Counted from the stretch's first letter, positions 7,714 to 16,470 are shown. The stretch is DNA of 23,504 nucleotides from Bacteroidetes bacterium CG2_30_32_10 (GCA_001872995.1 MNXO01000089.1:1-23504); one strand, 5' to 3'. Notes: a model not told the origin generated them from the letters alone. Translations and numbers: made by a program.

Positions 7714-7815
7714 CTACTCTTAGCAAGTCATTATAAAAAGCAAATAAGATAAATTTACTTTTTTCAGAAATAAAATAAATGTAATTTAGCGTTTCTTTTT
7801 AAAGGATTTAAATAC

Positions 7816-9795
7816 TTGCGGAACATCAAACAACATATTAAAATATTCTTTAATAACATACTTCTTTTTAAGAATGAAAAGAGGTTGGTAGCATTGTTTT
7901 TAATGTTTTTTTTGCCATTATTAAATGGTAATTCTATAAAAGCTCAGTTTTACAATGGTTCTCAAATGGAATTTGGCAAAAACAGATTACAATTCAACGA
8001 AGCACTTTGGCTTAACTATCGTTTGCCCAAATTTGATATTTATTATTATCAAGGAGGAAGCGAACTTGCTGTTTATATTGCTCTATCTGCTAACAAATTT
8101 ATTGAAGAGATTGAAGATAAATTCAATTTTACATTAGAAGATAAAATTCAGTTTATTGTTTATAAAAGCATGTCTGATTTAAAAGAGAGCAATATTGGGC
8201 TTATCAGCGATGAACATTACAATATTGGCGGAGTTACTTATATTGTTGGTGAAAAGGTGTTTATTTATTTTGATGGCAATCATAAAAACCTCGAAAAACA
8301 GGTAAAAGCGGGTATTAGTCAGGCTGTTTTCAATCAGTTGCTGTATGGCAATCATATTGGGTCAAAAATAAAAAATTCTACATTAATTTCTTTACCCAAT
8401 TGGTACACACAAGGCTTGATGTCGTATATGTCTGAAGAATGGAGTACAGAAATAGACAATTATGTGAGAGATGGTATATTGTCGGGCAAATACAAAAAAT
8501 TTAACTCTCTCACCGGCGATGATGCCATTTATGCAGGTCATTCTATTTGGTACTATATCGGGACAAAGTATGGTGCAAAAGCAATTTCCAATATTTTGTA
8601 TATGACTAAATACAGCCGCAGTGTTGAGTCTGGTTTTCTTTATGGAATAGGGATATCGTTTAAAAGTGTTTCAAAAGATTGGTTGGCATTTTGTCATGAA
8701 AAAAATGATTATCTTGATAGCTCCTCCATTGCTCAAAATAAAACTTTATTATTAAAAAAAATCAAAAAAAACAGGGTTTATGGTAAAATGAAAATTAGCC
8801 CTGATGGTAATTTTGTTGCATTTACTACCAATGAACTTGGACAATATAAAGTGTGGTTGTATAATACCAATACCCATAAGGTGAAGCGAATATTGAAAAG
8901 AAAGCAAAAATTAGAAGAAAAAACCGATTATTCTTTTCCATTGTTGGCGTGGCATCCCACAGGCGAATTGCTATCCATCGTTACAGAATCGAAAGGCAAA
9001 TTAAACTTTTATAATTATACCCTCAAAGAAAAATCGTTTGAAAAAAAAGATTTTACTTATTTCAGTAAAATTTTGAGTTTCTCTTATGCGCCAAATGGCA
9101 AACTCATTGTTTTTAGTGCTGTTCAGCGAGGACAATCCGATATTTTTGTATATAATGTTGTTTCTGGCACCTATTTTCAGGCAACTAAAGATATTTATGA
9201 TGACCTTTACCCTTGTTTTATTAACAATTCGAGCGATATTGTTTTTAGTTCTAATAGAAACAATGACACCCTTAAGTTTGATAATCCAAGAGGATTGTTA
9301 GTAAACGATAAGCAACTTGATTTGTTCATTTATAATTATAGTACCAAAAATAATGTTCTTAAAAAAGTTACCCATACTCCGTTTGCAAATGAAACCAATG
9401 CAGTTGAATACGACAAACAGTTCTTTAGTTATTTGAGCGATCAAAATGGCATTAATAACCGTTATGTGTCTCGCATCGATAGTGTTATTAGTTTTGTTGA
9501 TACTACCACTCATTACAGAGATGTTATTTCTTCATTTCCTTTAACTGATTATCCAAGAAACATTTTAGAGCAAGATATTAGTTTTAAAACCGGGAAAATT
9601 GGGGAAGTTGTTTATGAAAAAGGCTTATATAAAATGTATTACGATGATTTAATTGCAAGTAATAACTTAATAACCGTTGAACCTAAAAATACATTTTTTG
9701 TTGAATCGTTGATAAAAAGCAAACAAAAAAAACTTAATAATTCTGAATCGGATAGTATTAAAACAAAAAAAAAAAAAAATTATCAATGTTCATAA
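7816..9795 (+). CDS. Propeller-barrel envelope protein, N-terminal part (frameshifted)
   Basis: Codes for 659 residues and ends shortly after a run of 15 A. The frame of the next ORF is open through the same run, so the two are probably one gene of about 1,114 residues. The start is a TTG after AAAGGA; it yields a signal peptide with a long basic n-region (core LVALFLMFFLPLL, then SIKAQ). Residues ~55-300 resemble the gluzincin-like Peptidase_MA fold: FDIYYYQGGSELA, IGGVTYIVGEKVFIYFDG, LPNWYTQGLMSYMSEEW. Where HExxH would be there is GISQAVFNQLLYG, so the domain is probably catalytically dead. Residues ~310-560 form a PD40/TolB-like propeller (MKISPDGNFVAFTTNELGQY, SYAPNGKLIVFSA, DIVFSSNRND-like blade ends). 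The tail 620-659 is a Lys-rich linker. Confidence 0.8.
   Translation: MRNIKQHIKIFFNNILLFKNEKRLVALFLMFFLPLLNGNSIKAQFYNGSQMEFGKNRLQFNEALWLNYRLPKFDIYYYQGGSELAVYIALSANKFIEEIEDKFNFTLEDKIQFIVYKSMSDLKESNIGLISDEHYNIGGVTYIVGEKVFIYFDGNHKNLEKQVKAGISQAVFNQLLYGNHIGSKIKNSTLISLPNWYTQGLMSYMSEEWSTEIDNYVRDGILSGKYKKFNSLTGDDAIYAGHSIWYYIGTKYGAKAISNILYMTKYSRSVESGFLYGIGISFKSVSKDWLAFCHEKNDYLDSSSIAQNKTLLLKKIKKNRVYGKMKISPDGNFVAFTTNELGQYKVWLYNTNTHKVKRILKRKQKLEEKTDYSFPLLAWHPTGELLSIVTESKGKLNFYNYTLKEKSFEKKDFTYFSKILSFSYAPNGKLIVFSAVQRGQSDIFVYNVVSGTYFQATKDIYDDLYPCFINNSSDIVFSSNRNNDTLKFDNPRGLLVNDKQLDLFIYNYSTKNNVLKKVTHTPFANETNAVEYDKQFFSYLSDQNGINNRYVSRIDSVISFVDTTTHYRDVISSFPLTDYPRNILEQDISFKTGKIGEVVYEKGLYKMYYDDLIASNNLITVEPKNTFFVESLIKSKQKKLNNSESDSIKTKKKKNYQCS
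9765..9779 (+). repeat. Homopolymer of 15 A at the frameshift site
   Basis: The run sits in a Lys codon stretch of a low-complexity linker. Removing one A (14 in all) would join the upstream and downstream frames into one open frame. Candidate causes are sequencing or assembly error, polymerase slippage during replication (phase variation), and transcriptional slippage. Confidence 0.85.
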
Positions 9796-9814
9796 TGAAC
9801 AAAACGATAATAAT

Positions 9815-11161
9815 TTGGAAATAAATGATTATTCTTCTGGAAAAATATCTACACTAAATGATATCCTTACCAAAAATGATTCTATAAAAAGCAAAAGAGA
9901 CAGCATTTTAAAATCTATTAATGAGAATCCATTGATGTTTATGGCAAATTCATTAGGGAATTACCATGTTGAGTATTCGATAAGTCAAATGGTAACACAA
10001 ATAGATTTTAGTTATTTAAATTCATCATACCAGCCCTTTACTTATGGATTGACCCCTGTTTTTGTGAACCCCGGTTTTGGTGGGTTTATTAAAGTGGGTC
10101 TTGAAGATTTATTAGAAAATTATAGAATAACCGGTGCTTTGAAACTTTCGCCAACCTTAAGAAATAATGAATATTTAATTAGTTTTGAAAATTTAAAAAA
10201 TCGTTTAGACAAACAAATAATTTTTCATAGACAGGGTTTTGAAAATGCTGATTATAGTAGTGTTTTACGCCAACAAACACATGAAGTTTTTTATATTTTA
10301 AAATGGCCCTTTAATCCAGTTGCTTGTGTGAGAGGCACCTTGAACTTAAAAAACGAACATTATGTTTTTATGTCCACAGATATGCGAAACTTATTAGAAC
10401 CCAATGTCAATAAGAACTGGCTTGGGGTGAAAGGAGAATTTATTTTCGATAACACCCGCAATAAAGGACTAAATTTATATTATGGCACTCGGCTTAAATT
10501 GTTTGCCGAATATTACAAGCAACTGGATGTCAAGAAAAAAGATTTTACGGTGCTTGGTATAGATATTAGAAATTATCAGAAAATTAGTAAAACTTTTATT
10601 TGGGCAAATCGAATTGCTGCAAGTACTTCTTTTGGGCATCAAAAATTGGTTTATTATATGGGAGGTGTTGATAATTGGATAAAATTTAATAACGAACCGC
10701 CTATGTTTAATACAGAAACTCCAATAGCAACCGACCAAAATTATGCTTACCAAACACTTGCCACCAATATGAGGGGTTTCAATCAGAATATTAGAAATGG
10801 AAATAGCTTTGCTGTTATCAATAGCGAATTGCGTTTTCCTGTTTTTAAATACTTTTTTAATCGTCCTTTAAAATCAGATCTTATTAGCAATTTTCAACTT
10901 ATTGGGTATGGTGATATAGGAACTGCTTGGACAGGAAAAAGTCCTTATTCAGAAAACAACTCTCTATTTAATAGAACCATTGTAAGGGGTCCAATTGTGA
11001 TGAGAGTTCAATATCAAATAAACCCAATAGTTGGCGGCTATGGCTTTGGTTTTAGAACCAGATTGTTGGGATATTTTCTTCGCTTCGATTGGGCTTGGGG
11101 CGTGAACGAGGGTTATGTTACGCCACGTATTTTCTATTTCTCACTTGGTTTGGATTTTTAA
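9815..11161 (+). CDS. Propeller-barrel envelope protein, C-terminal Omp85-like barrel part (frameshifted)
   Basis: Codes for 448 residues from a TTG at 9815, but the frame is open upstream through the A run, so this TTG is probably not a real start. There is no signal peptide. After a Ser/Lys/Asp-rich linker the sequence becomes a beta-barrel: alternating aromatic strands, then NMRGFNQNIRNGNSFAVINS, which matches the VRGF/Y loop of Omp85-family proteins, followed by ELRFPVFKYFF. The last strand ends FYFSLGLDF with a terminal Phe, as in barrels assembled by BamA. Alone, this fragment could not be exported. The whole gene is best read as periplasmic/surface propeller plus outer-membrane anchor; TolB-like proteins with a C-terminal barrel are common in Bacteroidota. 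Its partner is unknown. Confidence 0.78.
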   Translation: MEINDYSSGKISTLNDILTKNDSIKSKRDSILKSINENPLMFMANSLGNYHVEYSISQMVTQIDFSYLNSSYQPFTYGLTPVFVNPGFGGFIKVGLEDLLENYRITGALKLSPTLRNNEYLISFENLKNRLDKQIIFHRQGFENADYSSVLRQQTHEVFYILKWPFNPVACVRGTLNLKNEHYVFMSTDMRNLLEPNVNKNWLGVKGEFIFDNTRNKGLNLYYGTRLKLFAEYYKQLDVKKKDFTVLGIDIRNYQKISKTFIWANRIAASTSFGHQKLVYYMGGVDNWIKFNNEPPMFNTETPIATDQNYAYQTLATNMRGFNQNIRNGNSFAVINSELRFPVFKYFFNRPLKSDLISNFQLIGYGDIGTAWTGKSPYSENNSLFNRTIVRGPIVMRVQYQINPIVGGYGFGFRTRLLGYFLRFDWAWGVNEGYVTPRIFYFSLGLDF

Positions 11162-11256
11162 AAATACTAATTATTGATAACTTTTGGTTGTTTGGTTAAA
11201 CTTTGTATTGTTGATTGATAATAAAACCCATCAACCCATTTTAAATTTTAAAATGT

Positions 11257-12450
11257 ATGAATGCTATAAAAGATAAAATAAAAAAAACGGCGGCAAAATT
11301 TCTTCCCGAAATAATAGCTATTAGAAGACATATACACGCTAATCCTGAACTTGCTTTTGAAGAGTTTAAAACTTCTCAGTTTATTATATCTAATTTGGAA
11401 GCAATGGGAATTTCGCACCAAAATAACATTGCAAAAACAGGTATTGTTGCATTGATAGAAGGGAAAAACCCTTTATCAAAAGTTACAATGCTTAGAGCCG
11501 ATATGGATGCACTTACTATCAATGAAGAAAATGAGGTTGACTATAAATCGCTCAATAAAGGAGTGATGCATGCTTGTGGGCACGATGTGCATATTGCTTC
11601 GTTATTGGGTGCTGCAAAAATACTTATGGAGTTGCGCAATGAATTTAGTGGAACTGTAAAATTGATATTTCAACCTTCGGAAGAAAAGTTTCCTGGTGGA
11701 GCTTTGCAGATGATAAAAGAAGGAGTGCTCGATAATCCAAAAGCTAACAATATTATTGGTCAACACGTGTTGCCAACATTAGAAGTTGGTAAAATTGGTT
11801 TAAAAACAGGCAAGTATATGGCTTCTACTGATGAAGTGTATATTACCATTTATGGAAAAGGAGGACACGGTGCCACTCCTGAGCTTAATATTGACCCTGT
11901 TATTATTGCTTCTCATATTGTGGTAGCTTTGCAACAATTGGTAAGTAGAAATGCAATGCCAAGTGTGCCTTCGGTGCTTTCGTTTGGCAGGTTTATTGCT
12001 AATGGAAGAACCAACATTATTCCCGATGAAGTGAAAATAGAGGGAACTTTTAGAACATTCGACGAAGTTTGGCGTAGCGATGCGCATAAAAAAATTACAA
12101 AAATGGCATCTTTGATTGCCGAAAGCATGGGAGCCGCTTGTGATGTGCGTATTGACAAAGGTTATCCTTTTTTGGTAAACGATATTGCTCTTACTCTTAA
12201 GGTAAAAGAATACGCCATTGATTTTCTTGGCGAAGAAAATGTTGAAGATTTAGATTTACGAATGACCGCAGAAGACTTTGCTTATTATTCTCAACAAATA
12301 CCTGCTTGTTTTTATAGGTTGGGTATTAGAAATGAAAAAAAAGGAATTACTTCCAATTTACATACTTCCACCTTTGATATAGATGAAAATGCTTTAGAAA
12401 TTGGGATGGGCTTAATGGCTTGGATTACTTTTAGAGAATTGTCTTTATAA
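11257..12450 (+). CDS. M20-family amidohydrolase (M20D, hippuricase/N-acyl-amino-acid hydrolase-like)
   Basis: A 397-residue cytoplasmic metal-dependent amidase of peptidase family M20D, which removes acyl groups from N-acylated amino acids. Landmarks: RRHIHANPELAFEEF near the start; LRADMDAL at 79-85; HACGHDVHIA at 105-114 with Cys107 and His109 as metal ligands; QPSEEKFPGGA with Glu142 and Glu143; His170; dimerisation-domain motif GKGGHGATPE; and LHTSTFDID near the end with the last His ligand. All metal ligands are present, so it should be active. No signal peptide is seen. The true substrate cannot be told; annotations such as hippurate hydrolase or IAA-amino acid hydrolase are family labels. 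mqnD follows after 39 bases. Confidence 0.9.
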   Translation: MNAIKDKIKKTAAKFLPEIIAIRRHIHANPELAFEEFKTSQFIISNLEAMGISHQNNIAKTGIVALIEGKNPLSKVTMLRADMDALTINEENEVDYKSLNKGVMHACGHDVHIASLLGAAKILMELRNEFSGTVKLIFQPSEEKFPGGALQMIKEGVLDNPKANNIIGQHVLPTLEVGKIGLKTGKYMASTDEVYITIYGKGGHGATPELNIDPVIIASHIVVALQQLVSRNAMPSVPSVLSFGRFIANGRTNIIPDEVKIEGTFRTFDEVWRSDAHKKITKMASLIAESMGAACDVRIDKGYPFLVNDIALTLKVKEYAIDFLGEENVEDLDLRMTAEDFAYYSQQIPACFYRLGIRNEKKGITSNLHTSTFDIDENALEIGMGLMAWITFRELSL

Positions 12451-12465
12451 GAAAAATTGAATTTC

Positions 12466-12473
12466 TATCTTTG
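12466..12473 (+). promoter_or_regulatory. -7-like element before mqnD
   Basis: TATCTTTG fully matches TAnnTTTG and ends 16 bases before the mqnD ATG at 12490. The nearest upstream TTG (12439-12441) is 24 bases away, a little long, so the -33 box is weak. mqnD may have its own promoter as well as read-through from the amidohydrolase gene. Confidence 0.35.
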
Positions 12474-12489
12474 TTTTTTCTTTTTAAAT

Positions 12490-13335
12490 ATGCTCTTACA
12501 TAAATACACCCTCGGTTTTTCTCCATGTCCCAACGATACTTTTATTTTCGATGCCATCATTAACAATAAAATAGATACCGAAGGAATTTCATTTGTTCCT
12601 GTTATTGCGGATGTTGAGGCTTTAAACCACAAAGCTTTTAATAAAGAATTAGATATAACCAAGTTGAGTTTTTTTGCTTTTGCAATTGTTGCCAACGATT
12701 ATCAATTATTAGATTCGGGAAGCGCCTTGGGCAAAAACTGTGGACCCATCCTTATCAGTAAAAAGAATTTTAAATTAAGTGAAGTCGATAAACTAACTAT
12801 TGCTATTCCAGGAAAGCACACTACTGCCAATTGTTTGCTTAGTATTGTTTTCCCTAATGTTAAATTGAAAAAGGAAATGCTTTTTTCCGAAATCGAAGAA
12901 GCAATCATCAACGAGCAAGTAGATGCTGGAGTTATTATTCACGAAAACAGATTTACCTATCAAGCCAAAGGATTAAAAAAAATAATAGATTTGGGCGAAT
13001 ATTGGGAAGCAGAAACACAAATGCCCATACCTCTTGGCGGCATAGCAATTAAAAAAAACATTCCAATAGAGGATAAACAAAAAATAAATCGTTTACTTCG
13101 CAAAAGTATTGACTTTGCCATGCAAAACCCATCATCTTCCACCGAGTTTATAAAGAAATTAGCACAAGAAATGGATGAAGAGGTGATAAACAAGCATATT
13201 CAATTATATGTGAATAATTATACTCAAGATTTGGGCGTTGATGGCAAACAAGTAATTAAAAGATTTTTTGAAAGATTATATCAATTAGGGATTACTGTTA
13301 AAATTGGAGATAACCTATTTTTAAACAACTTATAG
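12490..13335 (+). CDS. mqnD: 1,4-dihydroxy-6-naphthoate synthase (futalosine pathway)
   Basis: Converts cyclic dehypoxanthine futalosine to 1,4-dihydroxy-6-naphthoate, a step of the futalosine route to menaquinone. The ATG at 12490 gives 281 residues, beginning with the family hallmark LGFSPCPNDTFIFDAI. Other matching parts are NKELDITKLSFFAF, SALGKNCGPILIS, IPGKHTTANCLL, VDAGVIIHENRFTYQ and PIPLGGIAIKK. It has the periplasmic-binding-protein-like fold without a signal peptide and acts in the cytosol. A TTG at 12457 would add 11 residues and overlap the -7 box, so I did not use it. No other mqn gene is in the window. It implies menaquinone made without the Men (o-succinylbenzoate) pathway, and so a respiratory chain. 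Confidence 0.93.
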   Translation: MLLHKYTLGFSPCPNDTFIFDAIINNKIDTEGISFVPVIADVEALNHKAFNKELDITKLSFFAFAIVANDYQLLDSGSALGKNCGPILISKKNFKLSEVDKLTIAIPGKHTTANCLLSIVFPNVKLKKEMLFSEIEEAIINEQVDAGVIIHENRFTYQAKGLKKIIDLGEYWEAETQMPIPLGGIAIKKNIPIEDKQKINRLLRKSIDFAMQNPSSSTEFIKKLAQEMDEEVINKHIQLYVNNYTQDLGVDGKQVIKRFFERLYQLGITVKIGDNLFLNNL

Positions 13336-13337
13336 TT

Positions 13338-13345
13338 TATATTTG
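13338..13345 (+). promoter_or_regulatory. -7-like element before the GT-C-like gene
   Basis: TATATTTG matches TAnnTTTG just after the mqnD stop and 8 bases before the next ATG, which would give an almost leaderless message. No TTTG is found at the right distance upstream, so support is partial. Confidence 0.25.
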
Positions 13346-13353
13346 CTGCAAAA

Positions 13354-15699
13354 ATGATTAATAATAAAATAATAAAGAACAAATATCTAATCATACTGAT
13401 TATAATATCATTTTTATTTTTATTTTTCTTTTATGGTAAAGTTATAACTCACCCAAATAGCTACCTTTTTAGCAATAGTGGTGACGGCATTAAGAATTAT
13501 TATACTTATGCCTTTCATATCAATAATGACAATTCGTATATTGAAATGCAGGGAATGAACTATCCTTATGGAGAAAATTTTCTTTACACCGATTGTCAAC
13601 CATTGTTCACTCTTATGTTTAAAACTCTTTCAGGAGTTTTCCCTTCTATTGGTAATTTTTGTATAGGTTTTATAAACTTACTGATGATATTGTCTTTTCT
13701 GATAACGTCAATACTTCTTTATTTAATATTAAGTAAATTAAAGGTAAATCCACTTCTATCGATTCTAGGTGCATTCGGAATTACTGTATTATCGCCACAA
13801 ATATTCCGAATGATGGGGCATCTGGCTTTATCATACAGCTTTTTCATTCCACTTACTTGGTATTTGATCATTAAATATTATGAAAGTCCAAGGAAAATAA
13901 AATGGGTCGTAATATTATGCTGCAATAATGTATTTTGGTTTTTCACCCATGCTTATCTGGGAATGATTTCCACTAGCTTTTTGTTTTTTATTTGGATATT
14001 TGATTTTATTTTTCAATTCAAAATTCAATATAAGCTTTTCAAAAACTACTTGCCCTTTCTGATAAGTATACTAATACCAATTCTTTTATTCGAGCTTAGC
14101 ATAATATTTACAGATACGCATATTGGCAGAACAAACAATCCATTGGGTTTCTTTTCATACAATGCAGAATTAGATGACATTTTTCTACCAAATCATCCAC
14201 CCTTAAAACCATTATTGGATAGAGTTCAATTGATAAAGCAAAACTGGGAGGCATGGAATTACATAGGGATAAGTTCTATAATTGCAATTATTGTTTTTTT
14301 TATACTAACTATAAAAAACATTGTTAAAACTAAAACAGTAAAATTTAATAATAAATATTTTACAAACTATCAATTAAAAATAACAATAATAGCAAGTATT
14401 GTTTTGTTGTTTTATGCATTTGGAGAACCATTCAAACAATTCCATCAATTGTTGAATTGGTTGCATCCATTGAAGGCATTTAGAGCTACGGGGCGTTTTG
14501 CTTGGGTATTCTATTATGTAATTACTATTTCGTCGCTCTATTTCTTTAATAATATTATTAATAGTATGATGGAGAAAAGAAAAGTGTTATTTGGTTCCTG
14601 TTTAATGATTCTTCTGCCTTCACTTTTTGTAATTGAAGGATGGTCTTATCATCAAGAGGCTTCAAAAGAAATTGTTAAAGAAGTAAATTTATTTGATAAG
14701 AAACAGTTGACAGTGGAATATAAAGATGCTTTAGGCAAAATTAATTCGCAGAATTATCAAGCAATTATACCTTTACCATTTTATTACAATGGTTCCGATT
14801 GCTTTTCCCGTCCAGTTCAGAATCACATTTTAACATATTCTATGGTAATTTCTTATCACACAAAACTGCCTATTTGTGCTGCATATCTTACCCGTATTGC
14901 TATCCCTGAAAGTAAAAATATTGTCCAAATTGTTTCTCCCGATTTTTATGAGAAACAAATTGAAAAAGACCTAAAAAACACAAAACCATTTCTGGTTTTA
15001 AGGAGTAATGAATCTCTTAGCATTTATGAACAGGATATCATTAATAAATCAAGACTTATTTTTAAAAATGCAAATTTTACTTTATATGAACTAAAATGTG
15101 CTGATCTATTTAAAAACAATGCAACTGCTCAAATCGATTCTTTTCAAGTTCATAAAAACAAATTCTTTTCAAAATCTGGTTTCATAGTTTCAGATACTTC
15201 AAGTTTTTTATACTATAATGACTTTAATAATAATTCATTTGAAAAATCTTTTAGAGGTAAGGGGGCATTAACCTTTAAAAAAGAGGGTAAAAATACGATA
15301 GTAAAGTTTCCACCAAATTCTTTTAATGCGGACAAAGAATATCAAGTAAGTGCATGGATGTATAATGCAAAACAAGAATCATTAAGCGATTGGTTTCGCT
15401 TTATTGTTGAAGAATATAATATTATTGAGAACAAATGGGAATCTACCATGTGTTTGCCAACAAATAGTGAAGTGATTAATGGTGATTGGTCTCTAATAGA
15501 GATGAAATTTAAAGTGTTGAACCCAAACAATAGTATTTCAATTGTTACTATTGGCAAAAAGTATGATAGAGAGAATGTATATATTGATGATTTGTTAATA
15601 AGAGAAATAAACACAGATGTTTATAAAGTAGTAAAACAAAATAATTTTGATAAAATAACTGAGTTATTTAAAAACAATCAGCAAATTATTAATAAATAA
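13354..15699 (+). CDS. Large polytopic membrane protein, GT-C glycosyltransferase-like, with C-terminal beta-sandwich
   Basis: 781 residues. The N-terminal ~430 residues contain about ten membrane segments, the first at 11-28. The first outside loop carries SGDGIKNYYTYAFHI with Asp44, in the place where GT-C enzymes keep their catalytic or metal-binding Asp, then MNYPYGENFLYTD. The last membrane segment is near 410-428. Residues 430-600 are soluble and residues ~605-755 look like a jelly-roll carbohydrate-binding module (YQVSAWMYNAKQESLSDWFR, DWSLIEMKFKVL, NVYIDDLLIREI). GT-C enzymes use polyprenyl-phosphate sugars outside the membrane. The next gene, 17 bases on, is a DPM1-like GT2 enzyme that could make such a donor. 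The GT-C role is inferred from topology and context; no named family was recognised with confidence. Confidence 0.72.
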   Translation: MINNKIIKNKYLIILIIISFLFLFFFYGKVITHPNSYLFSNSGDGIKNYYTYAFHINNDNSYIEMQGMNYPYGENFLYTDCQPLFTLMFKTLSGVFPSIGNFCIGFINLLMILSFLITSILLYLILSKLKVNPLLSILGAFGITVLSPQIFRMMGHLALSYSFFIPLTWYLIIKYYESPRKIKWVVILCCNNVFWFFTHAYLGMISTSFLFFIWIFDFIFQFKIQYKLFKNYLPFLISILIPILLFELSIIFTDTHIGRTNNPLGFFSYNAELDDIFLPNHPPLKPLLDRVQLIKQNWEAWNYIGISSIIAIIVFFILTIKNIVKTKTVKFNNKYFTNYQLKITIIASIVLLFYAFGEPFKQFHQLLNWLHPLKAFRATGRFAWVFYYVITISSLYFFNNIINSMMEKRKVLFGSCLMILLPSLFVIEGWSYHQEASKEIVKEVNLFDKKQLTVEYKDALGKINSQNYQAIIPLPFYYNGSDCFSRPVQNHILTYSMVISYHTKLPICAAYLTRIAIPESKNIVQIVSPDFYEKQIEKDLKNTKPFLVLRSNESLSIYEQDIINKSRLIFKNANFTLYELKCADLFKNNATAQIDSFQVHKNKFFSKSGFIVSDTSSFLYYNDFNNNSFEKSFRGKGALTFKKEGKNTIVKFPPNSFNADKEYQVSAWMYNAKQESLSDWFRFIVEEYNIIENKWESTMCLPTNSEVINGDWSLIEMKFKVLNPNNSISIVTIGKKYDRENVYIDDLLIREINTDVYKVVKQNNFDKITELFKNNQQIINK

Positions 15700-15716
15700 G
15701 CTATAAAACAAATTAA

Positions 15717-16442
15717 ATGAAACTTAGCATCATTATACCCACCTATAACGAAGCCCCAACAATATCTTTGTTGCTTGACAAGGTGTGTAATGTTTTGCTG
15801 ATAAATGATATAAAAAAAGAAATTATTATTATTGATGATGGTTCTGATGATGCAACCAATTTAATTATTCAAAACTATATCAAACAAACTCCTCAAGCCG
15901 ATATTAAATTATTTTCTCATCCAATTAACAAAGGAAAAGGAACGGCAGTTAAAAAGGGTATTGAAATGGCTACTGGTGATTTTATTATTATTCAAGATGC
16001 CGATTTAGAATATAATCCAGAGGAATATAACTTGTTATTAGCTCCAATAATAAACAATAATGCAGATGTTGTTTATGGTTCACGTTTTTCCAAAGGAAAT
16101 TTTAAGAAGAGGTTTCACTTTTGGAATAGAATAGGGAATAAATTTTTTACTTTTTTATCAAATAGCCTTTCAGGAATACATTTAACGGATATTGACACTT
16201 GCTATAAGCTTTTTCGCAGCGAAATACTAAAAAAAATATATTTAATTGAAGCCCGTTTTTCTTTTGACCACGAGGTAACCGCTAAAATTGCTAAAATAAA
16301 AGGAATAAGAATAATCGAAGTAGCCATTTCTTACGATGCACGTTCATACAAAGAAGGGAAAAAAATAAAAGCCAAAGATGGTTTTAGAGCCATTTATAGT
16401 ATTTTTAAGTATAATCTCTTTGATATGAAATATTTGAAGTAG
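15717..16442 (+). CDS. GT2-family glycosyltransferase, polyprenyl-phosphate sugar synthase (DPM1)-like
   Basis: A 241-residue cytoplasmic GT-A enzyme. Key parts: SIIIPTYNEAPTI at 4-16; IIIIDDGSDDAT with Asp40-Asp41; HPINKGKGTAVKKGIEMATG at 68-87; the metal-binding DAD at 94-96; VYGSRFSKGN; and DIDTCYKLFRSEIL. It lacks the C-terminal membrane helices of DPM3-independent synthases, matching the short soluble DPM1 type. It probably moves a hexose from a nucleotide sugar to a polyprenyl phosphate on the inner face. It follows the GT-C-like gene closely, as expected for a donor-making/donor-using pair. Sugar identity cannot be read. Its stop codon overlaps the -7 box of rsmA. Confidence 0.88.
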   Translation: MKLSIIIPTYNEAPTISLLLDKVCNVLLINDIKKEIIIIDDGSDDATNLIIQNYIKQTPQADIKLFSHPINKGKGTAVKKGIEMATGDFIIIQDADLEYNPEEYNLLLAPIINNNADVVYGSRFSKGNFKKRFHFWNRIGNKFFTFLSNSLSGIHLTDIDTCYKLFRSEILKKIYLIEARFSFDHEVTAKIAKIKGIRIIEVAISYDARSYKEGKKIKAKDGFRAIYSIFKYNLFDMKYLK

Positions 16443-16447
16443 ATTTG
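16419..16447 (+). promoter_or_regulatory. Probable promoter of rsmA
   Basis: TTTG at 16419-16422 and TAGATTTG at 16440-16447 are 17 bases apart, fitting -33 TTTG and -7 TAnnTTTG. The -7 box overlaps the TAG stop of the GT2 gene and lies 23 bases before the rsmA ATG. Confidence 0.5.
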
Positions 16448-16470
16448 CAATCATTTACACCCAAATTGAT

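Larger units (their letters stand above)
7396..7815. other. Intergenic gap with two perfect inverted repeats
   Basis: About 400 bases between divergent genes. It has two hairpin-forming repeats (listed separately) within 90 bases of each other. A 42-codon plus-strand ORF runs from ATG 7550 to TAA 7678 across the first repeat; its translation resembles nothing I know and is probably not coding. No convincing Bacteroidota promoter pair is seen for either flanking gene. The rest is AT-rich and unremarkable. Confidence 0.5.

Noticed and set aside
9765..9779. Programmed ribosomal frameshift at the A run
   Set aside because: No stimulatory pseudoknot or Shine-Dalgarno-like element is evident; slippage of polymerase or sequencing error is simpler. 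Not excluded.
9815..9817. TTG at 9815 as a real start of a separate barrel protein
   Set aside because: No signal peptide follows it and the frame is open upstream through the A run, so a frameshifted single gene explains the data better.
11210..11235. GTTGAT/ATCAAC hairpin after the barrel part
   Set aside because: Only six pairs with a 14-base loop and no T tract; too weak to call a terminator.
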